This document shows, in pieces, positions 23,208 to 31,055 of a stretch of 32,123 nucleotides of DNA. The position numbers and the translations under genes are program-made. The first letter of the stretch is position 1. Each line of letters begins with the position of its first letter. Below the pieces are notes generated by a model. The model saw nothing but the letters and a program-made list of their open reading frames with translations. It ran no database searches and had not been told where the DNA came from. Source of the stretch: Rhodococcus phenolicus (GTDB lineage Bacteria > Actinomycetota > Actinomycetes > Mycobacteriales > Mycobacteriaceae); assembly GCF_001646785.1 (NCBI RefSeq), contig NZ_LRRH01000122.1, positions 1 through 32,123 on the forward strand, in the 5' to 3' direction.

Positions 23208-24737
23208 ATGCCCGGAGTCGGCATCTGGCGCACCAAATCCGTCGAGCAGTCGATCGCGGACACCGACGATCCCTGTTCCAAGCTCAAGCGGGAACTCACC
23301 GCGAAAGACCTCACCGTGTTCGGTGTCGCCGTCGTGGTCGGCGCCGGCATCTTCACTCTCACCGCCCGCACCGCCGGAAACGTCGCCGGACCGTCGATCT
23401 CGCTGGCCTTCGTCCTTGCCGCGATCACCTGCGGTCTCGCCGCTCTCTGCTACGCCGAATTCGCCTCGACGGTTCCCGTCGCCGGCAGCGCCTACACCTT
23501 CTCGTACGCGACGTTCGGGGAGTTCGTCGCCTGGATCATCGGCTGGGACCTGATCCTCGAATTCGCACTCGCTTCAGCGGTCGTCGCGAAGGGATGGTCG
23601 TTGTACCTGGGCGGGATGCTCGGAGGGCAGGCCACCGCGCACCTCGGGCCACTCGACTTCGACTGGGGCGCGCTGCTCATCGTCGGCGCGATCACCGTGG
23701 TCCTCGCGATCGGAACGAAGGTGTCCTCACGCGTGTCCGCCGTCGTCACTGCCGTCAAGGTCGCGGTCGTGCTGCTGGTGATCGTCGTCGGCATCTTCTA
23801 CATCGACAAGAGCAACTACACGCCGTACATCCCACCGGCCGAGGAGGCGCAGACCACCGCGACCGGTGTGCACCAGTCACTGTTCTCGGCACTCACCGGA
23901 GCCGGCGGCAGCACCTACGGGTGGTACGGCCTGCTCGCCGCCGCGAGCCTGGTGTTCTTCGCGTTCATCGGATTCGACGTCGTCGCCACCACCGCCGAGG
24001 AAACGAAGAACCCCCAGAAGGCGCTGCCGCGCGGCATCCTCGGTTCGCTCGCCATCGTCACCGTCCTCTACGTCGGCGTCACGCTGGTGCTCACCGGCAT
24101 GGTGAAGTACACCGATCTGCGGACCGGTAGTGCGCTCGTCGGCGACGGCAGCGCAACCCTGGCCACGGCCTTCGAGGCGCACGGCATCACGTGGGCCGAA
24201 ATGGCCATCAACATCGGAGGTCTCGCTGGTCTCACCACAGTCGTGATGGTGATGATGCTCGGCCAGACCCGCGTGTTGTTCGCGATGTCCCGCGACGGGC
24301 TGATGCCGAAGAAGCTCGCCACTACCGGCCGCAAGGGCACGCCGGTGCGCATCACCCTCCTGGTCGGCGGCATCGTCGCGGTCCTCGCGGCCGTGTTCCC
24401 GATGGGGGTGCTCGAGGAGATGGTGAACATCGGCACGCTGTTCGCGTTCGTGCTTGTGTGCATCGGCGTCATGGTGCTGCGGCGGATCCGGCCGGACCTG
24501 CCCCGCGGCTTCCGTGTCCCGCTCGTGCCGCTCGTGCCGATCCTCGCGGTGCTCGCGTGCGGCTGGCTGATGCTCAATCTCTCCGTCGAGACGTGGATCC
24601 GGTTCGTTGCCTGGATGGCTCTCGGTGTCTTGGTCTACTTCGCGTACGGTCGCCGGAAATCTGTTCTCGGACAACGATTGCGGGCGGCAGAGACTCAGGT
24701 GGAACGCGCGTCCGCCCCGGAACCCGAACTCGTGTAG
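23208..24737 (+). CDS. APC-family amino acid permease
   Basis: A 509-residue integral membrane transporter with about 12-14 hydrophobic segments, resembling the cationic amino acid transporter (CAT/YhdG-like) branch. The conserved first helix VFGVAVVVGAGIFTLTA carries the unwound GAGIF-type substrate motif. PVAGSAYTFSYATFGEFVAWIIGWDLILEF and FIGFDVVATTAEETKNPQKALPRGI are also characteristic. ATG 23208 is chosen over an in-frame start at 23082 because GAGGAG lies nine bases upstream and the N-terminus then matches the family. It would bring in the amino acids degraded by the neighbouring dehydrogenase and oxidoreductase; which ones is not readable. A terminator follows at 24756. Confidence 0.92.
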   Translation: MPGVGIWRTKSVEQSIADTDDPCSKLKRELTAKDLTVFGVAVVVGAGIFTLTARTAGNVAGPSISLAFVLAAITCGLAALCYAEFASTVPVAGSAYTFSYATFGEFVAWIIGWDLILEFALASAVVAKGWSLYLGGMLGGQATAHLGPLDFDWGALLIVGAITVVLAIGTKVSSRVSAVVTAVKVAVVLLVIVVGIFYIDKSNYTPYIPPAEEAQTTATGVHQSLFSALTGAGGSTYGWYGLLAAASLVFFAFIGFDVVATTAEETKNPQKALPRGILGSLAIVTVLYVGVTLVLTGMVKYTDLRTGSALVGDGSATLATAFEAHGITWAEMAINIGGLAGLTTVVMVMMLGQTRVLFAMSRDGLMPKKLATTGRKGTPVRITLLVGGIVAVLAAVFPMGVLEEMVNIGTLFAFVLVCIGVMVLRRIRPDLPRGFRVPLVPLVPILAVLACGWLMLNLSVETWIRFVAWMALGVLVYFAYGRRKSVLGQRLRAAETQVERASAPEPELV

Positions 24738-24755
24738 AAGCCTCGCGCGCAGAAA

Positions 24756-24793
24756 CGGTCCGCCCACCCCGGCACCCGGGGTGGGGCGGACCG
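24756..24793 (+). terminator. Terminator after the APC permease gene
   Basis: CGGTCCGCCCACCCCGG (24756-24772) pairs with CCGGGGTGGGGCGGACCG (24776-24793) with one bulged base and a short loop. CCTGCTTCC follows. Confidence 0.8.
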
Positions 24794-24859
24794 CCTGCTT
24801 CCATGGGTCTTCTCGTGAATGATGACCTTCGAGCCGCATACCGACCGGAGGAGATCATC

Positions 24860-25279
24860 GTGGAGACATCTGTGTTCCGCCCGGCATTCTGCGCCGCCGT
24901 CGTCGCCGGATCGTTTCTGCTACCGGTGGTCGCCGCCGCGGAAACCGTTCCGTTCCAGATCGATCCGGCACCGTACGGGAACCCGACCGGCAGTTTCGAC
25001 GCACCCTCGGTGCGGTGCGTGGCGGTGGTCGGCGCAGAGCCCGGCACGGTGACGATCACCGGTGGCAAGGAAGATCACTGGGGATGCCTGCTCTCGGCGG
25101 ACGTGCGCTGGCTGAACCTGTCGACCGGAGCATCGGGCACCGCCCGGCTGTCGGATGGTCTGAACGGAATCCCGGCCGGCACGCTCGTGCCGACCGGGGC
25201 CGGGCAGGTCGTGGTGGCCCTCACTTCCTCCGCCGGAGGAGTGGTGACGCCGGGGTTCGCGACGTTCCACGTTCCGTGA
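24860..25279 (+). CDS. Small secreted protein of unknown function
   Basis: A 139-residue exported protein. GTG 24860 follows GGAGGAG by six bases and begins a clear signal peptide (ETSVFRPAFCAAVVAGSFLLPVVAAAET, cleavage likely after AAA or AET). The mature part, about 110 residues, is rich in Gly, Val and Thr with several predicted beta strands and one cysteine pair (SVRCVAVVG and WGCLLSAD) that probably forms a disulfide, suggesting a small beta-sandwich. I recognise no family. Similar short exported proteins of this type are common in rhodococci. It is alone, 66 bases after the permease terminator. Confidence 0.75.
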   Translation: METSVFRPAFCAAVVAGSFLLPVVAAAETVPFQIDPAPYGNPTGSFDAPSVRCVAVVGAEPGTVTITGGKEDHWGCLLSADVRWLNLSTGASGTARLSDGLNGIPAGTLVPTGAGQVVVALTSSAGGVVTPGFATFHVP

Positions 25280-25322
25280 GCGTCGGTCGACCGGCGTCAC
25301 CGGCTGTCGTCACCGCTGGTCG

Positions 25323-25784
25323 TCACGGGGAGGGACGGTCGACGTCGCCGCGCCAACCACCGGTCTCCGTGCCACGCTCCTCGATGAAGTGCTTGAACTC
25401 CTTCATGTCGTCCTTCACTCGGTGCGAGAGGATGCCCAGCTTGTCGGCGACGTTCTCGACGAACCCTTCCGGATCGATGTCCATCTGGGCGGTGACCCGG
25501 GTGTGCGTGTCGTCGAGGCGGTGGAAGGTGATCACTCCCGCGTGGTCGGGCCCCGCGTCGGAGTGCCACGCAATGCGCTCGTCCGGATGCTGCTCGGTGA
25601 TGGTGGCGTCGAACTCACGGGTCTTACCGGCGATATCGAGAACCCAGTGGGTGTGGGTGTCGTCGAGCTGACGGATCTCTTTCACACCGTGCATGAAGCG
25701 CGGGAACGTCTCGAACTGTGTCCACTGGTCGTAGGCGACCCGGACAGGAACATCGACATCTACTGCTTCGGTGATTGTGCTCAT
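25323..25784 (-). CDS. SRPBCC-fold (polyketide cyclase/dehydrase-like) protein
   Basis: A 153-residue cytoplasmic protein of the START/SRPBCC superfamily, whose members bind hydrophobic ligands in a deep pocket. The opening ITEAVDVDVPVRVAYDQWTQFETFPRFMHGVKEIRQLDDTHTHW is the standard beginning of the coenzyme Q-binding/polyketide cyclase subfamily. It is followed by DERIAWHSDAGPDHAGVITFHRLDDTHTRVTAQMDIDPEGF and a long C-terminal helix (VADKLGILSHRVKDDMKEFKHFIEER) that closes the pocket. ATG 25784 has no strong ribosome binding site. Ligand unknown. It stands alone between the small secreted protein and glnA. Confidence 0.88.
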   Translation of the reverse strand: MSTITEAVDVDVPVRVAYDQWTQFETFPRFMHGVKEIRQLDDTHTHWVLDIAGKTREFDATITEQHPDERIAWHSDAGPDHAGVITFHRLDDTHTRVTAQMDIDPEGFVENVADKLGILSHRVKDDMKEFKHFIEERGTETGGWRGDVDRPSP

Positions 25785-25840
25785 GACAGTCGCGTACCCG
25801 AGAGCCTCGGCGGTAAACGCGAGGAATGCACAAACGAATC

Positions 25841-25870
25841 GGCCCGCCCGCCCCGAAGGGCGAGCGGACC
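25841..25870 (-). terminator. glnA terminator with a UUCG loop
   Basis: On the minus strand GGTCCGCTCGCCC pairs with GGGCGGGCGGGCC around TTCG, with two G-U pairs, followed by GATTCGTTTG. A C(UUCG)G loop is unusually stable. It begins 31 bases after the glnA stop. Confidence 0.85.
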
Positions 25871-25900
25871 GTTCATCGAACTACCCGTGTTCCACGCGAC

Positions 25901-27337
25901 TCAGCAGTCGAAGTACAGCTGGAACTCGTAGGGGTGCGGGCGCAGGTTGACCGGAGCGATCTCCTGCTCGCGCTTGAGCGAGATCCAGGTCTCGATCAGG
26001 TCGGTGGTGAACACGCCACCCTCGGTGAGGTACTCGTGGTCGGCCTCGAGGCGGTCGATGACCGCGTTCAGCGACGTCGGAGCCTGCGGGATGTTCTTGG
26101 CCTCCTCCGGCGGAAGCTCGTAGAGGTCCTTGTCGACCGGGGCCATCGGCTCGATCTTGTTCTTGATCCCGTCCAGGCCGGCCATCATCTGCGCGGCGAA
26201 GTTCAGGTACGGGTTACCGGAGGAGTCCGGCGCACGGAACTCGAGGCGCTTGGCCTTCGGGTTGTTGCCGGTGATCGGGATGCGGACCGCGGCGGAGCGG
26301 TTGCGCTGGCTGTACACCAGGTTGATGGGGGCCTCGTAGCCCGGCACCAGACGGTGGTAGGAGTTGATCGTCGGGTTCGTGAACGCGAGCAGCGACGGTG
26401 CGTGGTGCAGGATGCCGCCGATGTACCAGCGCGCCAGATCCGACAGGCCCGCGTAGCCGGCCTCGTCGTGGAACAGCGGCTTGCCGTCCTTCCACAGCGA
26501 CTGGTGCACGTGCATACCCGAGCCGTTGTCGCCGAACAGCGGCTTCGGCATGAAGGTGGCGGTCTTGCCGTTCTTCCATGCGGTGTTCTTGACGATGTAC
26601 TTGAACAGCTGCAGGTCGTCGGCTGCGGCGAGCAGCGTGTTGAACTTGTAGTTGATCTCGGCCTGGCCGCCGGTGCCCACCTCGTGGTGGCCGCGCTCGA
26701 GCTCGAAGCCGGCGAGCTGCAGGTTGGTGGAGATCTCGTCACGCAGGTCGACGTAGTGGTCATACGGGGCGACCGGGAAGTAGCCACCCTTGGCGCGGAC
26801 CTTGTAGCCGCGGTTCGGGGTGCCGTCGGCGTTGTACTCGTTGCCGGTGTTCCAGCCGCCGGAGATCGAGTCGACCTCGTAGAACGCACCGTTCATCTTC
26901 GAGTCGTAGGAGACCGAATCGAAGATGTAGAACTCGGCCTCGGCACCGAAGAACGCGGTGTCGGCGATGCCGGTGGACTTCAGGTACTCCTCGGCCTTGC
27001 GGGCGACGTTGCGCGGGTCGCGCGAGTAGGACTCGCGGGTGAAGGGGTCGTGGACGAAGAAGCTGACGTTCAGGGTCTTGGCGGCGCGGAAGGGGTCGAT
27101 ACGCGCGGTGGTGACGTCGGGGAGGAGCAGCATGTCCGACTCGTGGATGGACTGGAAACCACGAACGGAGGAACCGTCGAAGGCCAGGCCGTCCTCGAAG
27201 ACATCCTCGTTGAACGCCTTCGCGGGGATCGAGAAGTGCTGCTCGATGCCGGGCAGGTCGGTGAAGCGGATATCGACGTACTCGACCTTTTCGTCCGCGA
27301 TGTACTTGATGACCTCTTCGGCCGTGGTGAACGCCAC
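25901..27337 (-). CDS. glnA: Glutamine synthetase type I (beta, adenylylated)
   Basis: A 478-residue type I glutamine synthetase making glutamine from glutamate, ammonia and ATP. The N-terminal domain has [18 protein letters not shown] and the latch-forming Asp region [10 protein letters not shown]. Catalytic metal and substrate motifs include [70 protein letters not shown] and [26 protein letters not shown]. Tyr406 in [11 protein letters not shown] is the adenylylation site, so activity should be tuned by GlnE. GTG 27337 follows AAGGAG; the length equals GlnA1 of mycobacteria. A GlnR-type site lies 96 bases upstream, and a UUCG-loop terminator follows. This is the main assimilatory enzyme. 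Confidence 0.97.
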   Translation of the reverse strand: MAFTTAEEVIKYIADEKVEYVDIRFTDLPGIEQHFSIPAKAFNEDVFEDGLAFDGSSVRGFQSIHESDMLLLPDVTTARIDPFRAAKTLNVSFFVHDPFTRESYSRDPRNVARKAEEYLKSTGIADTAFFGAEAEFYIFDSVSYDSKMNGAFYEVDSISGGWNTGNEYNADGTPNRGYKVRAKGGYFPVAPYDHYVDLRDEISTNLQLAGFELERGHHEVGTGGQAEINYKFNTLLAAADDLQLFKYIVKNTAWKNGKTATFMPKPLFGDNGSGMHVHQSLWKDGKPLFHDEAGYAGLSDLARWYIGGILHHAPSLLAFTNPTINSYHRLVPGYEAPINLVYSQRNRSAAVRIPITGNNPKAKRLEFRAPDSSGNPYLNFAAQMMAGLDGIKNKIEPMAPVDKDLYELPPEEAKNIPQAPTSLNAVIDRLEADHEYLTEGGVFTTDLIETWISLKREQEIAPVNLRPHPYEFQLYFDC

Positions 27338-27432
27338 GCTTGTGCTCCTTCAGTCGGTGCGCGCCAGTGTGATGGGCGCCTGCGTCGAAAGCAGACGGTA
27401 TGGACTCGGTGTTGCCCGCCCATCAATCCCAT

Positions 27433-27448
27433 GTTTCGCCAGTGTTAC
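27433..27448 (-). promoter_or_regulatory. GlnR-type site before glnA
   Basis: On the minus strand GTAAC-ACTGGC-GAAAC exactly fits the actinobacterial GlnR half-site pair GTNAC-N6-GAAAC. It lies 96-111 bases upstream of the glnA start and within the divergent region shared with the RDD gene. GlnR controls nitrogen genes, so glnA is probably nitrogen-regulated (inference). I do not see an equally good second pair beside it. Confidence 0.72.
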
Positions 27449-27536
27449 ACCTCGCGTCGTCCTGCGGTGAGGACGCGGTATGTGGTAGAAGTCACCGGCG
27501 TCGCACGGGGCTCGCCTAATAGTGCGACACACAGCC

Positions 27537-27542
27537 TATCCT
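27537..27542 (+). promoter_or_regulatory. -10 element TATCCT before the RDD gene
   Basis: TATCCT ends six bases before ATG 27549, and no ribosome binding site is present, indicating a leaderless transcript. The same TATCCT hexamer precedes the DUF4191 gene (minus strand, 28966-28971) seven bases from its ATG. Confidence 0.55.
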
Positions 27543-27548
27543 GGTCCC

Positions 27549-28025
27549 ATGGCACGGATGACGGGCAGTTGGCTTTCCGGTCCCTCGGCGGCACTGCCGA
27601 AGGACCAGCAGCGCGAGCAGGACTACGCCGGGCAGATGCTCGGCCTGCCGCAGCACGGTCCCGGATCTCTCGCGACCACCGGCAAGCGCGTGCTGGCTCT
27701 GCTGATCGACTGGTTCACCGCGATGGGAGTCGCGACGCTCCTCGTCGGTGACAGGCCGTTCGACAGCCCGAACCTGTCCGCCTACACCCTGATCGTCTGG
27801 TTCGTCGTCGGCGTGGTGTGCGTGACGCTGTTCTCGTTCACCCCCGGTCAGTACATCGCCGGCCTGCAGGTCGCGCGGGTCGACGCGCCGGTGCGAGTCG
27901 GCATCGTCCGTGCACTGTCGCGTCAGTTGCTGCTCGTGTTCATCGCACCGGCCCTGGTGACGGACGTCGACAACCGAGGTCTCCAGGACCGCGCCACCCA
28001 GACCGCGCTCGTACGCAGCCGCTAG
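27549..28025 (+). CDS. RDD-family membrane protein
   Basis: A 158-residue integral membrane protein of the RDD family. The cytoplasmic N-terminus has LPKDQQREQDYAGQMLGLPQHGPGSLATTGKRVLALLIDWF, where the family's Arg-Asp motif appears as KRVLALLIDW. Two hydrophobic helices (VLALLIDWFTAMGVATLLVG and TLIVWFVVGVVCVTLFSF) are followed by the conserved TPGQYIAGLQVARVD and a third hydrophobic segment, RQLLLVFIAPALVTDVDNRGLQDRATQTALVR. ATG 27549 follows a TATCCT -10 at leaderless spacing. In mycobacteria a protein of this type sits beside glnA and the DUF4191 and lip genes in the same order; its function is not established. Confidence 0.92.
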   Translation: MARMTGSWLSGPSAALPKDQQREQDYAGQMLGLPQHGPGSLATTGKRVLALLIDWFTAMGVATLLVGDRPFDSPNLSAYTLIVWFVVGVVCVTLFSFTPGQYIAGLQVARVDAPVRVGIVRALSRQLLLVFIAPALVTDVDNRGLQDRATQTALVRSR

Positions 28026-28173
28026 GGCTGTTGCGGATCGTCGCCGTCGTTCGCGCAGCTCGGTTTCGCGGCGAGTGCGGTGGTGCCCCGGCGCCGCCGA
28101 CACCCATCCCGATGCGAACGCATGTCCGAACAACGGCGCCAAGTCCGGCAAGACCTGTGGTCCTGTGCAGCGG

Positions 28174-28207
28174 CAGGGGCCGCCCCCGATCACGGAGGCG
28201 GCCCCTG
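28174..28207. terminator. Terminator between RDD and DUF4191 genes
   Basis: CAGGGGCCGCC (28174-28184) pairs with GGCGGCCCCTG (28197-28207) around a 12-base loop. It is placed 11 bases after the DUF4191 stop on the minus strand and could also end the RDD transcript on the plus strand. Confidence 0.75.
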
Positions 28208-28217
28208 TCCCTGTACA

Positions 28218-28958
28218 TCAGCGGCGTCGGATCGTGCGCTGCACGCTGCGCATCTTCGCGCCCTGCGGCAGCGGACCCTTCGGCATCGTCGCGCCGGTCT
28301 TCTTGGTGCTCAGCGCCGACAGGCGGCCCTCGATGGCGTCCATGCGCTTGGTGTCGATGTTGCGGGGGAGCTTCGACAGGTGCTTCTGCAGCTGCGACAG
28401 CCGCACCTGACCCTCTTCGTTTCCGACCACGATCTCGTAGATCGGGGTATCGCCGACCAAACGGGACACGCGCTTCTTCTCCTGCGCGATGAGGCCCTTC
28501 ACCCGGCCCGGCGAGCCCTCGCCGACGAGGATGACCCCGGGGCGGCCGATCACGCGGTGCACGGCGTCGAGCTGTGTGGTGCCGGCGACGGCCTGGGTCA
28601 CGCGCCACGCACCCTGAAGGTTGTCGAGCGCCCACGCAGCCGCACCGGCCTGGCCGTCGGCCTTCGCGTAGACGGTCTTCTGCACGCGGCGGCCGAAGAC
28701 GATGAACGCCAGCAGCGCACCGATGATGATGCCGATCGGCAGGAAGAACCACTGCAGCCCGAAGATCAGGCCGATCAGGAAGAACACGACGATCGACGCG
28801 ACGAGCACACCGATCATCCACGGCAGCAGAAGCTTGTCTTCCTTGCGCTGGATCTGGAACGCCTGCCAGAGCTGTGTGCGCCGCTCCTTCGATGCCTGCT
28901 TGCGCGCGGCCTTCGCCGCGGCTTTCGCTTCCTTGGTGGGTTTGCTGCCGTTCGCCAT
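28218..28958 (-). CDS. DUF4191 membrane protein
   Basis: A 246-residue protein of the actinobacterial DUF4191 family. A Lys/Ala-rich N-terminus (KEAKAAAKAARKQASKERRTQLWQAFQIQRKEDKLLLPW) precedes two adjacent transmembrane helices (MIGVLVASIVVFFLIGLIFG and FFLPIGIIIGALLAFIVFG), followed by a large cytoplasmic domain (VYAKADGQAGAAAWALDNLQGAWRV, GRPGVILVGEGSPGRVKGLIAQEKKRVSRLVGDTPIYEIVVG) and a basic tail ending QRTIRRR. ATG 28958 is taken because TATCCT lies seven bases before it, so the message is probably leaderless; the frame open to 29105 overlaps lipA and is not supported. The gene sits directly after lipA in many actinobacteria; its role is unknown. Confidence 0.92.
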   Translation of the reverse strand: MANGSKPTKEAKAAAKAARKQASKERRTQLWQAFQIQRKEDKLLLPWMIGVLVASIVVFFLIGLIFGLQWFFLPIGIIIGALLAFIVFGRRVQKTVYAKADGQAGAAAWALDNLQGAWRVTQAVAGTTQLDAVHRVIGRPGVILVGEGSPGRVKGLIAQEKKRVSRLVGDTPIYEIVVGNEEGQVRLSQLQKHLSKLPRNIDTKRMDAIEGRLSALSTKKTGATMPKGPLPQGAKMRSVQRTIRRR

Positions 28959-29016
28959 GCTTATCAGGATACGTTCCCCGTGGTGGCGCCTTCGCCACCA
29001 CGGGTCCCGGTTGCAG

Positions 29017-30027
29017 CTACTGCCCGAAGCGGGCGAGGACGGAGCTCGCCTCCTGCGAGGCGGTGCCCTCCTCGGCCAGATGTGCCTGGCCCGCGGGCAA
29101 CTCACGTCCGTGATGGGCCATCGCCTGCGCGTACAGGCGTCCCGCCCGGTACGACGACCGCACCAGCGGCCCGGCCATCACACCTGCGAAGCCGATCTCC
29201 TCGGCGGTCTTCGAGTGCGCCACGAACTCCTCGGGCTTGACCCACCGCTCCACCGGATGGTGCCGCGGGGACGGACGCAGGTACTGGGTGATGGTGACGA
29301 TGTCGCAGCCGGCGTTGTGCAGGTCGTGCAGCGCCTCGGTGACCTCCTCGGGAGTCTCACCCATGCCGAGGATCAGGTTGGACTTGGTGACCAGACCGAA
29401 TTCGCGTGCCGCGGTGAGCACGTCCAGCGACCGCTGGTAGCGGAACGCCGGGCGGATGCGCTTGAAGATCCGCGGGACGGTCTCGACATTGTGGGCGAGC
29501 ACCTCGGGACGGGACTCGAACACTTCCTGCAGAAGTTCGGGTTTGCCGTTGAAGTCGGGGACGAGGTTCTCGACGCCCGTGCCAGGGTTCAGCTCGTGGA
29601 TCTTGCGGACGGTCTCCGCGTAGAGCCAGGCGCCGCCGTCGGGCAGGTCGTCGCGGGCGACACCGGTGATCGTCGAATAGCGCAGGCCCATGGCCTGGAC
29701 GGACTCGGCGACGCGGCGCGGTTCGTCGCGGTCGAGGGCGGCGGGCTTGCCGGTGTCGATCTGGCAGAAGTCGCAGCGCCGGGTGCACTGTTCGCCGCCG
29801 ATGAGGAAGGTCGCTTCGCGGTCCTCCCAGCATTCGTAGATGTTGGGGCAGCCGGCTTCCTCACAGACCGTGTGCAGACCTTCGCTGCGCACCAGGCCTT
29901 TGAGCTCGGTGTATTCCGGGCCCATCTTCGCCCGGGTCTTGATCCAGTTCGGTTTGCGTTCGATCGGCGTCTGCGCGTTTCGGGTCTCGATCCGCAGCAG
30001 TTTGCGTCCTTCTGGGGCCACAGTCAC
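29017..30027 (-). CDS. lipA: Lipoyl synthase
   Basis: A 336-residue radical-SAM enzyme that inserts two sulfur atoms into protein-bound octanoyl groups to make the lipoyl cofactor. It has both iron-sulfur motifs: auxiliary cluster [12 protein letters not shown] (Cys55, Cys60, Cys66) and radical-SAM cluster CTRRCDFC (Cys81, Cys85, Cys88). It also has [36 protein letters not shown] and [20 protein letters not shown], and the serine that completes the auxiliary cluster in RSSYRAG. GTG 30027 lies seven bases after TACGAT, the arrangement of a leaderless transcript. The long upstream frame to 31020 is shadow of lipB. It lies 77 bases after lipB, with a hairpin between. Confidence 0.97.
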   Translation of the reverse strand: MTVAPEGRKLLRIETRNAQTPIERKPNWIKTRAKMGPEYTELKGLVRSEGLHTVCEEAGCPNIYECWEDREATFLIGGEQCTRRCDFCQIDTGKPAALDRDEPRRVAESVQAMGLRYSTITGVARDDLPDGGAWLYAETVRKIHELNPGTGVENLVPDFNGKPELLQEVFESRPEVLAHNVETVPRIFKRIRPAFRYQRSLDVLTAAREFGLVTKSNLILGMGETPEEVTEALHDLHNAGCDIVTITQYLRPSPRHHPVERWVKPEEFVAHSKTAEEIGFAGVMAGPLVRSSYRAGRLYAQAMAHHGRELPAGQAHLAEEGTASQEASSVLARFGQ

Positions 30028-30052
30028 GGATTCGATCGTACGCCCGCGGGTA

Positions 30053-30087
30053 GGTCCGGCCCCGGCCGGGGAGCGCCCGGCCGGACC
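30053..30087 (-). terminator. Hairpin between lipB and lipA
   Basis: GGTCCGGC (30053-30060, extending with C) pairs with GCCGGACC (30080-30087), with further GC-rich pairing inside. It lies 17 bases after the lipB stop and before the lipA -10 element, so it could end or weaken lipB read-through into lipA. No T run follows. Confidence 0.5.
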
Positions 30088-30104
30088 ACCCGGCGGCGCG
30101 CCCG

Positions 30105-30884
30105 TCAGAAACGCAGGGTGGTGAATTCGGGGCTCTGCGAGGAGGGCTCGGACGCGGCGACGGCCTGCTCGAACGTGACCCGTTCGATGTCGTGGTCGGT
30201 GACCGGAAGGCTCCCGTCGAGCGCGTCGACGACCGCGGTCGTCACGGCGTCCATCACCTCCGTGACGGTCACGTCGCGGCCGAGTTCGCCGGTCAGCGAG
30301 GCGACACCGGCGTCGCGGATGCCGCAGGGAACGATCGAGTCGAACGCGTCGAGTGCCGAATCGCAGTTGAGGGCGAAACCGTGCATCGCGACGCCGCGCT
30401 GCACGCGGATCCCGATCGCGGCGATCTTGCGTTCGGGCAGCCACCGCCCGTCGCGCAGTTCGGCGGGCAGCCACACGCCGGAACGGCCCTCGACGCGCCC
30501 GCACCGCAGGCCCATGTCGGTGCAGACCGTGATCAGGGCCTGCTCGATACGTCGGACGTAGTTCACGACGTCGATCGGTTCGGCGAGCCGCACGATCGGA
30601 TACCCGACGAGCTGTCCCGGTCCGTGCCAGGTGATCTTGCCGCCGCGATCGACGTCGATCACCGGAGTGCCGTCGGTGGGACGGTCGCCGTCCTCGGTGC
30701 GCCGGCCCGCGGTGTACACGGGGGGATGCTCGAGCAGCAGGAGCGTGTCGGCACCGATACCGTCGGCGCGCTCGGCGGCCAGTTCGCGTTGACGCTCCCA
30801 CGCTTCGAGGTAGCCGATCAGGCCGAGGCGGGCGACGACGACGGGATTCGAATCGAGACGGGCGGACGCTGTGGTGCTGCTCAT
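30105..30884 (-). CDS. lipB: Octanoyl-ACP:protein octanoyltransferase
   Basis: A 259-residue LipB that moves octanoate from acyl carrier protein to lipoyl domains, the step before LipA. Family motifs are [19 protein letters not shown] (48-66), [20 protein letters not shown] (81-100), the catalytic lysine Lys153 ([23 protein letters not shown]) and the catalytic cysteine Cys187 ([15 protein letters not shown]), equivalent to the Lys/Cys dyad of the M. tuberculosis enzyme. A C-terminal extension of about 25 residues is variable in the family. The start is ATG 30884, with TAGGGT eight bases upstream; no clear ribosome binding site is seen. Together with LipA it supplies the E2 protein encoded upstream on the same strand. 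Confidence 0.96.
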   Translation of the reverse strand: MSSTTASARLDSNPVVVARLGLIGYLEAWERQRELAAERADGIGADTLLLLEHPPVYTAGRRTEDGDRPTDGTPVIDVDRGGKITWHGPGQLVGYPIVRLAEPIDVVNYVRRIEQALITVCTDMGLRCGRVEGRSGVWLPAELRDGRWLPERKIAAIGIRVQRGVAMHGFALNCDSALDAFDSIVPCGIRDAGVASLTGELGRDVTVTEVMDAVTTAVVDALDGSLPVTDHDIERVTFEQAVAASEPSSQSPEFTTLRF

Positions 30885-30978
30885 GTCTGTCGACCCTACG
30901 CCGTCGGGGGACCGGTCTGAAGGGGAGGTGTTCCGCCGGCGGAAGCAGTTGCCGGAGACCGTGATTGCTCCGGAACAC

Positions 30979-31020
30979 GTGAACCGGGGGCGACGCCGTA
31001 CGGCATCGCCCCCGGTTCAC
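30979..31020 (-). terminator. Terminator of the acyltransferase (E2) gene
   Basis: GTGAACCGGGGGCGA (30979-30993) pairs perfectly with TCGCCCCCGGTTCAC (31006-31020), and the 12-base loop itself contains the palindrome GCCGTACGGC. It starts 35 bases after the E2 stop on the minus strand and separates it from lipB. Confidence 0.85.
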
Positions 31021-31055
31021 GAGGCAGTGGTCACCCGCCGGAACGGGTCACCGGA

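Noticed and set aside
25826-27751. A 641-codon open frame antisense to glnA
   Set aside because: Shadow of a highly biased gene; low-complexity Val/Leu/Asp/Arg protein with no recognisable domain, while glnA is unmistakable.
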